Shown in pieces: positions 1 through 4,735 of a DNA stretch of 6,429 nucleotides. The notes beneath the pieces are model-generated. The model saw only the letters and a program-made list of their open reading frames with translations. It made no database searches and had not been told where the DNA came from. This stretch comes from an uncultured Anaerosporobacter sp. GTDB taxonomy: Bacteria > Bacillota > Clostridia > Lachnospirales > Lachnospiraceae. The stretch covers positions 1 to 6,429 of the forward strand of contig CALZJY010000122.1 of assembly GCA_945787925.1 (NCBI GenBank). Direction: 5' to 3'. The position numbers and the translations under genes were made by a program. Position 1 is the first letter of the stretch, and every line of letters starts with the position of its first letter.

Positions 1-10
1 CTCTCAAATT
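1..10 (-). rRNA. 5' end of a 16S rRNA gene (only the first ~10 bases in the window)
   Basis: Read on the minus strand, the window ends in AATTTGAGAG. This fits the start of a clostridial 16S rRNA, which continues TTTGATCCTGGCTCAG and would lie just outside the window. Ten bases prove nothing alone. The call rests on the tandem strong promoters and the rRNA-style leader that run straight into it with no intervening start codon or ribosome binding site. The exact mature 5' end is uncertain by a few bases. Confidence 0.6.
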
Positions 11-187
11 AAAAGTTTAATCTTGGTCAAAAAGCTGCTAGCTTTATTAACCGTTGTGTTGTTAAACACAATTTTTACTGTTTCATAAAGAAACGTTCAT
101 CTGAAATTCAATTTTTATTAAGAATTTTCAGGGTTGTTTCACTGTTCAATTATCAATGTTCTTTTCGTGCTGCTCTCTCGCAGCGAC
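11..187 (-). promoter_or_regulatory. rRNA operon leader (pre-16S 5' external transcribed region)
   Basis: This roughly 175-base untranslated stretch lies between the last promoter and the apparent 16S start. It contains ATTGATAATTGAACAG (158-143), which resembles the conserved GAAC-TTGA-AA-TGAA(C/T)A block found in Firmicutes rRNA leaders and spacers near boxA antitermination and processing signals. It also holds five local hairpins: 184-169 (GCTGC/GCAGC), 131-101 (9 bp with one bulged A), 94-80 (GTTTC/GAAAC), 71-54 (TTGTGTT/AACACAA) and 45-31 (AAAGCT/AGCTTT). No open frame with a ribosome binding site was found in it. The assignment as a leader is inference from layout and resemblance to such leaders. 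Confidence 0.65.
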
Positions 188-193
188 TTGTTT

Positions 194-222
194 AGTTTAA
201 CATGTCTTTCGACTTGTGTCAA
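194..222 (-). promoter_or_regulatory. rRNA promoter, most downstream of four tandem promoters
   Basis: The -35 box TTGACA (222-217) and the -10 box TAAACT (199-194) are separated by exactly 17 bp. An A-rich stretch, GAAAAAAAGTG, sits just upstream of the -35 and could act as an UP element. Transcription should start near G187, 7 bases after the -10. Downstream of the -10 the sequence reads AAACAAG, the same as at the 291-319 promoter. Confidence 0.8.
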
Positions 223-290
223 CACTTTTTTTCAAACTTTTTTGAATTTTTCGTTTCAATTCATACTTCTTTCGAATCAAGTGCTTGTTT

Positions 291-319
291 AGTATAAAAC
301 ATCCTTCGCAATCTGTCAA
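291..319 (-). promoter_or_regulatory. rRNA promoter, third of four
   Basis: A consensus -35 TTGACA (319-314), a 17-bp spacer and a -10 TATACT (296-291) make this the best-scoring promoter of the array. It is preceded by ACAAAAAGTGG, closely matching the upstream bases of the 194-222 promoter. It is followed by AAACAAG, with G284 at the expected start. Confidence 0.82.
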
Positions 320-362
320 CCACTTTTTGTTATTGATTACGATTTTATTTTTCGCTTGTATC

Positions 363-391
363 AGAATAAAAAACAAGTTGGGATGCGTCAT
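363..391 (-). promoter_or_regulatory. weaker candidate promoter, second of four
   Basis: ATGACG (391-386) and TATTCT (368-363) each match the sigma-A consensus at 4 of 6 positions and are exactly 17 bp apart. The -10 is followed by GATACAAG, sharing the ACAAG start region of the two promoters below it, which supports it being real. On box quality alone it would be marginal. Confidence 0.45.
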
Positions 392-431
392 CTCACAATC
401 TCTTGTTTCTATCCCATAACACAGCTTTCTT

Positions 432-460
432 ACTATAGCACAGATGAGCGCATGCGTCAA
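432..460 (-). promoter_or_regulatory. rRNA promoter, most upstream of four
   Basis: TTGACG (460-455), a 17-bp spacer and TATAGT (437-432) form a strong sigma-A-type promoter. Its -35 begins only 20 bases after the thiD stop codon. The spacer includes the 8-bp palindrome CGCATGCG (456-449), overlapping the end of the -35. The predicted start is G425. Confidence 0.72.
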
Positions 461-480
461 CTTGTTTTCTTCAACACTTA

Positions 481-1275
481 CTATTCTTTTTTCATCTTCA
501 TACGGTACATATGATTCAATGGACCAGAACCTTTTCCAAGATCTAATCCATCTTGCAATGCTTCGGTTAAGTATGTCTTTGCCTGCTGTACACTTGCCTC
601 TAAGGTATTTCCTGCTGCTAATGCACAGGCAATCGCAGAAGATAAGGTGCATCCCGTTCCATGAGTATTGCTTGTTACCACTCGTTTCCCATAAAACCAT
701 CGTTTCACATTCTTGTCATATAGATAGTCAGATGCATCATGAACGCTATGTCCTCCTTTTATAAGAACTCCACATCCATATTTGCTTGCAATCTGTTCTG
801 CTGCCCGCTCCATCTCTTCTTCTGTTCTAATTTTTCGGTTGCTTAATACTTCAGCTTCCGGAATATTTGGTGTAATCACGGTTGCCAATGGGAACAGCCT
901 CTGCTGCAGACATTCGATTGCTTCCTCTTGCATTAATCTGCTGCCACTAGTCGCTACCATGACGGGATCCACTACGATATGCTTTGCTGCATACTGCTCT
1001 AACTTTCTTGCAATCACCTCAATACACTCTGAATTGGATACCATTCCGATTTTCACCGCATCTGGCATAATGTCCGTAAAGATTGCATCTAATTGCTTCT
1101 CTATCATTTCTTTTGGCGTATCTACGATGCCATAGACTCCCATCGTATTCTGTGCCGTAAGGGACGTGATTACACTCATCCCATACATTCCATGCATTGT
1201 GATGGTCTTTAAATCTGCCTGGATTCCTGCTCCACCACTACAATCTGAGCCCGCAATCGTCAGTATTTTCTTCAT
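481..1275 (-). CDS. thiD: hydroxymethylpyrimidine / phosphomethylpyrimidine kinase
   Basis: ThiD phosphorylates 4-amino-5-hydroxymethyl-2-methylpyrimidine (HMP) and then HMP-phosphate, giving the HMP pyrophosphate that ThiE uses; it is a cytosolic ribokinase-fold enzyme. The 264-residue length is normal for the family. Seen in order: LTIAGSDCSGGAGIQADLK at residues 5-23 (substrate-binding N-terminus), SLTAQNT at 38-44, VVDPVMVATSG at 101-111, TPNIPEAEVL at 135-144, LIKGGH at 171-176, and the anion-hole motif NTHGTGCTLSSA at 203-214 with Cys209. The ATG at 1275 has AGGAGG 8 bases upstream and matches the usual N-terminus. It overlaps the end of the upstream HAD gene by 38 bases, so translation is probably coupled. 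It is last in the operon, and no terminator follows before the rRNA promoters. Confidence 0.95.
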   Translation of the reverse strand: MKKILTIAGSDCSGGAGIQADLKTITMHGMYGMSVITSLTAQNTMGVYGIVDTPKEMIEKQLDAIFTDIMPDAVKIGMVSNSECIEVIARKLEQYAAKHIVVDPVMVATSGSRLMQEEAIECLQQRLFPLATVITPNIPEAEVLSNRKIRTEEEMERAAEQIASKYGCGVLIKGGHSVHDASDYLYDKNVKRWFYGKRVVTSNTHGTGCTLSSAIACALAAGNTLEASVQQAKTYLTEALQDGLDLGKGSGPLNHMYRMKMKKE

Positions 1276-1933
1276 ATATGATTCCTCCTATTTCTAAAAG
1301 CGATGTCACATAATAATCTGCAAGGGTAATAAGCTGATCCTTTTCTTCCTCTGCTGCATCATAGACTCCTAATACAACGAAGCCCGCCTTCTTTGCAGTC
1401 CTTGCGGCATGTGTGGCATCTTCCACTACCAAGGTAGACTCTCTTTCTGTACGTATCCGTTTCCTCGCTTCCTCGTATATATCTGCATGCTCCTTGCTAT
1501 GCCCTACTTCCTCACAAGTTACAATCGTATCAAAATATTGCAACATTCCTAAACGGCTTAATGCGCTTTCTAACAGCTTCTTGTCTGTCGCTGTAGCAAT
1601 GCACATAGGAATCTGCTGCCTCCTCCCCCATGCCAATATCTCTTTTGCTCCTGGCTTTAGTGGAATGGTCGAACGATATGCTTGTGCAATCAGCCCCATC
1701 ACCGCTTCAATAATCTCCTGTTTCGTTTCCTTGACTCCATACTTATTCTGATAATACTCTGCAGACTCTTCTAGACTCATCGTTTTGAATGTTACTGCCA
1801 GATCTTCTTTTGGATGGATTCCTCTAAGTTCTAGAAACTCATTTGCGACATTCTCCCAAATCCCCATGGAATCTAACAATGTCCCATCGGCATCGAAGAT
1901 GATTCCTGTTATTCTCTTTCCCGCTACGATCAC
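1238..1933 (-). CDS. HAD-superfamily phosphatase (beta-phosphoglucomutase-like) in the thiamin operon
   Basis: This is a 231-residue HAD subfamily I hydrolase. Motif I is FDADGTLLDS (residues 13-22, nucleophile Asp14, acid/base Asp16). A helical C1-type cap spans roughly 20-90. Motif II is the threonine in CIATATD (111-117), motif III is Lys147 in HSKEHADIY, and motif IV is VVEDATHAA (169-177) with Glu171-Asp172. All catalytic residues are present, so it should be active on a small phosphate ester in the cytosol. I chose the GTG at 1933: it overlaps the thiE stop as GTGA and has AAGGAG (1950-1945) upstream. The ATG at 1975 would add 14 residues and lacks a good ribosome binding site. Its place between thiE and thiD suggests a thiamin-pathway substrate such as thiamin monophosphate; this is inference. 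A sugar-phosphate or pyridoxal-phosphate phosphatase cannot be excluded. Confidence 0.85.
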   Translation of the reverse strand: MIVAGKRITGIIFDADGTLLDSMGIWENVANEFLELRGIHPKEDLAVTFKTMSLEESAEYYQNKYGVKETKQEIIEAVMGLIAQAYRSTIPLKPGAKEILAWGRRQQIPMCIATATDKKLLESALSRLGMLQYFDTIVTCEEVGHSKEHADIYEEARKRIRTERESTLVVEDATHAARTAKKAGFVVLGVYDAAEEEKDQLITLADYYVTSLLEIGGIIYEENTDDCGLRL

Positions 1934-2571
1934 GCTTCCATCATCTCCTTGGCTAACACAACAAATTCTTCGCATGTCTCTTTGATTCTTCCACTTCCGA
2001 AGATTGCAGATATGATGGACACACCGTCAATTCCCGTTCCCTTTAACTCTAAGATATTCTGTTTCGTAATTCCTCCGATTGCTACAACTGGGATTGATAC
2101 ACTCTTACAGATTTCTTTTACTGTCTCCCGGTCCACAGTATCCGCATCTGCCTTTGTAGATGTAGCAAATACCGCACCTACCCCTAGATAATCTGCGCCT
2201 TTCTTCTCCGCATCGATTGCCTGTGCTACCGTCTGGGCGCTCACTCCTAATATCTTTTCTGGACCAATCATTTCCCGTACCTTCTCCACTGGAAGGTCAT
2301 TTTGCCCTACATGCACTCCATCGGCATCGCAAGATACTGCAAGTTCTACATTATCATTAATGAGAAATGGAACGTTGTATTCCTTGCATAACGCTTTGAT
2401 GTTTATTGCTTCTTCTAAAAATAATTCTTCTTCTAAGTCTTTTTCTCGCAACTGTAGACAGGTCGTTCCTCCTTGTAGTGCCTCTTCTACCTGTTCCTCC
2501 AATGTCTGCTGCCCAAGCCAGCTTCGATCTGTAATTGCATATACTAGCAATGCCTTCTTATCGAATCTCAT
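1930..2571 (-). CDS. thiE: thiamin-phosphate synthase
   Basis: ThiE joins HMP pyrophosphate and thiazole phosphate to give thiamin monophosphate, releasing pyrophosphate. The 213-residue TIM-barrel protein has the family landmarks: YAITDR (11-16), GGTTCLQLREKDL (34-46, the pyrophosphate-binding Arg/Lys), LINDNVELA (70-78), DGVHVGQNDLP (84-94), LGVSAQT (108-114), GADYLGVGAVFATSTKADA (125-143), VVAIGGIT (162-169) and GVSIISAI (183-190). Keeping the LREKDL, IND, VGQND and TSTK signatures favours true ThiE over the related TenI, which lacks synthase activity. The ATG at 2571 lies inside the 3' end of thiM (14-base overlap) with AAGGAGG (2586-2580) 8 bases upstream. The TGA stop overlaps the GTG start of the HAD gene. 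Confidence 0.96.
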   Translation of the reverse strand: MRFDKKALLVYAITDRSWLGQQTLEEQVEEALQGGTTCLQLREKDLEEELFLEEAINIKALCKEYNVPFLINDNVELAVSCDADGVHVGQNDLPVEKVREMIGPEKILGVSAQTVAQAIDAEKKGADYLGVGAVFATSTKADADTVDRETVKEICKSVSIPVVAIGGITKQNILELKGTGIDGVSIISAIFGSGRIKETCEEFVVLAKEMMEA

Positions 2572-3376
2572 AGTTCGCTCCTCCTTCTAACGTCTCTCCA
2601 TCCAAACGATAGATGGCATCAATCAGATAGTTGCGATAACTTGAGTTTCCATCCTGTTCGGTCATACGCTCATAAGCAATCTCCCCGCAAAGTCCCATAG
2701 CAATCGTAGCTGCCGCTGCTGCCTCCAATGGAGTTGCTTGGTTTGCTGCTACATACGCTGCCGTCATTGCACTTAACATACAGCCAGTTCCAGTTACCCT
2801 GCTCATCATCGCATGTCCATTTCGTATGACATAGGCCTTCTCTGTATCTGCCACAATATCCGTAGCACCAGAAATTGCAATCACGCTTCCCGTACTTTCT
2901 GCAAGCGCCTTTGCAAGGGCGATTACCTCATCTAAGTTCTCTTCGGTTACTGCATCTGCCTCATCCGCATCTACCCCCTTGGTCGTTCCTGAACCCATTG
3001 CTAGCGTCTTGATTTCTGAGATATTTCCTCGTATTACGCTAAATTGAATCTCATTTAATAGGAGCCTAGCCGAATCCGTACGCCATTTAGAAGCTCCGAC
3101 ACCTACTGGATCTAATACTACTGGATGTCCGATTTCATTGCATTTTCTCCCTGCTGCAAGCATGGTAGCTACCGTATCTGGATTCAATGTACCCATATTG
3201 ATATTTAGCCCTGCACAGATTGCTGCAATCTCCTCTGCCTCCCCTACGTAATCGGACATGATTGGGGATGCCCCACATGCCAATAAGATATTGGCACAAT
3301 CATTTACCGTGACATAGTTTGTAATATTCTGAATTAATGGGTGACTCTCTCTTACCGTCTCTAACTGCTTTCTCAT
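2558..3376 (-). CDS. thiM: hydroxyethylthiazole kinase
   Basis: ThiM phosphorylates 4-methyl-5-(2-hydroxyethyl)thiazole to the phosphate used by ThiE, a salvage step. The 272-residue ribokinase-fold protein shows PLIQNITNYVTVNDCANILL (residues 13-32, thiazole-binding region), GLNINMGTL (56-64), VVLDPVGVGASKWR (86-99), VIRGNISEI (114-122) and SRVTGTGCMLSA (192-203) with the family's active-site Cys199. The ATG at 3376 follows AGGAGG (3387-3382) with 5 bases between. It is the first gene of the operon, behind the TPP riboswitch and terminator. ThiM together with ThiD, and no ThiC, ThiG or ThiH, indicates the operon works on salvaged or imported HMP and thiazole, though de novo genes may lie elsewhere in the genome. 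Confidence 0.96.
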   Translation of the reverse strand: MRKQLETVRESHPLIQNITNYVTVNDCANILLACGASPIMSDYVGEAEEIAAICAGLNINMGTLNPDTVATMLAAGRKCNEIGHPVVLDPVGVGASKWRTDSARLLLNEIQFSVIRGNISEIKTLAMGSGTTKGVDADEADAVTEENLDEVIALAKALAESTGSVIAISGATDIVADTEKAYVIRNGHAMMSRVTGTGCMLSAMTAAYVAANQATPLEAAAAATIAMGLCGEIAYERMTEQDGNSSYRNYLIDAIYRLDGETLEGGANYEIR

Positions 3377-3389
3377 TTCTTCCTCCTAG

Positions 3390-3448
3390 TTGTTACGGCC
3401 TGTCCCCTGATTCTGCTTCCCTATAGAACCAAATTTCCTATGTAACAA
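3390..3448 (-). promoter_or_regulatory. inverted repeat closing the thiM leader upstream of its ribosome binding site
   Basis: TTGTTAC (3448-3442) and GTAACAA (3396-3390) are perfect 7-base complements enclosing 45 bases. Inside lies a smaller bulged hairpin, ATAGGAA/TTCTAT (3441-3423). The outer stem ends 2 bases before the CTAGGAGG ribosome binding region, and its 5' arm shares bases with the terminator's U-tract. It could shape read-through mRNA near the thiM start, or be chance. Confidence 0.3.
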
Positions 3449-3481
3449 AAAAACGGAGAGTACCTCATTGGTATTCTCCGT
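3447..3481 (-). terminator. intrinsic terminator (attenuator) of the thi operon
   Basis: ACGGAGA (3481-3475) pairs with TCTCCGT (3459-3453). After one A/C mismatch, TACC pairs with GGTA, leaving the loop AATGA. A run of seven T on the minus strand (3453-3447) follows. Its position just after the TPP aptamer and before thiM makes it the expression platform of the riboswitch. Confidence 0.9.
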
Positions 3482-3493
3482 AATTGTCTTATA

Positions 3494-3587
3494 TTTCCCA
3501 GTTCCTACGTTGGCATTATCCAAATCAGGTATAAGGGTCGAAGTTCGATTACTTCCTCTCAGCCTGCTACACAAGCTCCCCGTGGTC
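3494..3587 (-). promoter_or_regulatory. TPP riboswitch (THI element) aptamer
   Basis: The conserved thi-box core is present in order on the minus strand: CGGGGAGC (3582-3575), GGCTGAGA (3564-3557), then ACCTGATTTGGATAATGCCA followed by ACGTAGG (3530-3504), and CTGGGAA near 3501. The P2 stem can form from GGGG and the CCC at 3536-3534. P3 forms from AGCTTG (3577-3572) and CAGGCT (3567-3562). A variable hairpin forms from GAAGT and ACTTC around 3555-3540. It binds thiamin pyrophosphate and sits in the leader of thiM-thiE-HAD-thiD, followed by an intrinsic terminator, so TPP should cause premature termination. The closing P1 stem looks short (CCA/TGG). Confidence 0.95.
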
Positions 3588-3605
3588 GTTATTCTTTTTC
3601 TCTTA

Positions 3606-3634
3606 TTTATACCATTATTATCCTGTGTTGTCAA
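3606..3634 (-). promoter_or_regulatory. promoter of the riboswitch-controlled thi operon
   Basis: A perfect -35 TTGACA (3634-3629), a 17-bp spacer and a -10 TATAAA (3611-3606) predict a start near 3599, about a dozen bases before the aptamer. The -35 lies 17 bases beyond the stop codon of the transporter gene upstream. Confidence 0.85.
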
Positions 3635-3651
3635 TTTGACCTCGCAAGATT

Positions 3652-4617
3652 CTATCCCTCAACCCTTGATACCATCTCTGCTTTCTGTGGCTTTACTCGG
3701 TTTACAATATAGATTCCTCCTGCTACACAGACAAGGGCTACCATATTCTTAAGATTCACTACATTTTCTCCAAGGATGATTCCCGATAAAATGGTTCCGA
3801 AGACTGGATTTAGGGAATTGTAAATCGAAATATTTCCTACAAAGTTATATTTGAGTAACATGGACCAAAGGGTAAATGCCACTGCCGATAACAGTACCAT
3901 ATAGGCAAATAACAAACTGCCTTTCCATGTAATGACGCCAATCGCTCCTTGTTTTAAGAATCCTACGATTACAAGAAGAATGCCGCCAAATGTCATTTGG
4001 TAACCGGTCGTAACCATTGGGTCCTCCTGCTGCGTAATGATCTTGCTGATGATCGATCCAATTGCGAAAGAAAAGGAGGCCATGAGCATGAAACCTTCTT
4101 GATCCATCGCAAATCCTAACTTCTCCTCTCCCGTCACACTGATGATTACAATACCTAAAAATCCAAGCACACACCCGATGATCTTGCGTACATTCAATCG
4201 GTCTGCCTGAAAGAAGAAATGGCTTAAGATTACGATCATAAACGTACTAGTCGCATTGATGATCGAACCTTTCGATCCCGTCATCTTTCCTAATGCAAGA
4301 TAGAAGAAATAATATTGCACGAATGTCTGTAAAAATCCTAATAACAGAATCCCCTTATAGTTCTTCCTCGTAAGGAATACGACTCTCCTTTGTATTACAA
4401 ATGTTGCAAGCAACGTAACGATTCCAGCAAGGGAAAATCGAAAGCCCGCGAAGATAATCTTTGATCCGATGGCATCTGCTCCAATTTGAAATAGCTCATA
4501 TCCGGATTTGATACTAGGAAACGCACTTCCCCATAACAAGGTACATACGACCGCAATCAGAAAGATATGTACGGGTTTCGTAAAAAATTGTTCCGCCTTT
4601 GTTTTGTTTGTATCCAT
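3652..4617 (-). CDS. EamA/DMT-superfamily membrane transporter
   Basis: This 321-residue protein has two EamA repeats and about ten hydrophobic helices, near residues 17-36, 54-75, 89-109, 117-136, 144-162, 177-195, 205-223, 233-255, 265-285 and 289-307. LLWGSAFPSIKSG (27-39) is the usual EamA helix-1 signature, and SLNPVFGTILSGIILGE in helix 9 is typical of the second repeat. The family exports or imports small metabolites; the substrate cannot be read from the sequence. The ATG at 4617 has only a weak ribosome binding site (GAGAAG, 10 or more bases upstream). The gene has its own promoter and sits upstream of the riboswitch, so TPP does not directly control it. A role in thiamin-precursor transport is possible from position alone but unproven. 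No terminator follows it before the thi promoter. Confidence 0.85.
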   Translation of the reverse strand: MDTNKTKAEQFFTKPVHIFLIAVVCTLLWGSAFPSIKSGYELFQIGADAIGSKIIFAGFRFSLAGIVTLLATFVIQRRVVFLTRKNYKGILLLGFLQTFVQYYFFYLALGKMTGSKGSIINATSTFMIVILSHFFFQADRLNVRKIIGCVLGFLGIVIISVTGEEKLGFAMDQEGFMLMASFSFAIGSIISKIITQQEDPMVTTGYQMTFGGILLVIVGFLKQGAIGVITWKGSLLFAYMVLLSAVAFTLWSMLLKYNFVGNISIYNSLNPVFGTILSGIILGENVVNLKNMVALVCVAGGIYIVNRVKPQKAEMVSRVEG

Positions 4618-4669
4618 AGTTCTCTGCTTCTCTCTTTTCTTTATAATGGATGTCTAAAATCCGAAACCT

Positions 4670-4699
4670 ATTATACCCCACTTAACTAGCATTCGTAAA
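4670..4699 (-). promoter_or_regulatory. promoter of the EamA transporter gene
   Basis: A perfect -10 TATAAT (4675-4670) lies 18 bp from a 4-of-6 -35 TTTACG (4699-4694). The predicted start near 4663 gives a leader of about 45 bases. The promoter begins immediately after the terminator of the permease gene upstream, so the transporter is an independent unit. Confidence 0.6.
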
Positions 4700-4700
4700 C

Positions 4701-4730
4701 AAAGAAAAGACCACCATTTCTGGCGGTCTT
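4701..4730 (-). terminator. intrinsic terminator after the FtsX-type permease gene
   Basis: AAGACCGCCA and TGGTGGTCTT (4730-4707) form a 10-bp stem with one G-T pair and a GAAA tetraloop. It is followed by TTCTTT on the minus strand. It starts 5 bases after the permease stop codon. The other strand has no T-run after the stem, so it acts on minus-strand transcripts. Confidence 0.88.
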
Positions 4731-4735
4731 CCACA

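Noticed and set aside
31..45. AAAGCT-AGC-AGCTTT hairpin as a true terminator
   Set aside because: The stem is only 6 bp and AT-rich with few following T, and it lies just before the apparent 16S start, where termination would silence the operon.
449..456. Palindrome CGCATGCG in the most upstream rRNA promoter as an operator
   Set aside because: Eight bases are too few and not repeated at the other promoters; kept only as a note.
197..700. 167-codon minus-strand open frame
   Set aside because: It overlaps the end of thiD in another frame and crosses the tandem promoters. Its product is low-complexity and unlike any family I know.
444..764. Plus-strand open frames lying over thiD, the HAD gene, thiE and the start of the permease region
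   Set aside because: They are antisense to clear genes, start without ribosome binding sites and give serine/cysteine-rich products typical of reverse-strand readings.
1934..1975. ATG at 1975 as the start of the HAD gene
   Set aside because: It would overlap thiE by 46 bases without a good ribosome binding site. The GTG at 1933 has AAGGAG upstream and the compact GTGA overlap.
3386..3634. 82-codon minus-strand open frame between the transporter and thiM
   Set aside because: It runs through the thi promoter, the TPP aptamer and the terminator; these RNA signals explain the sequence, and the predicted product has no recognisable domain.
3845..4174. 109-codon minus-strand frame inside the transporter gene
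   Set aside because: It is a frame-shifted reading of the EamA gene, whose own frame carries the helices and motifs.
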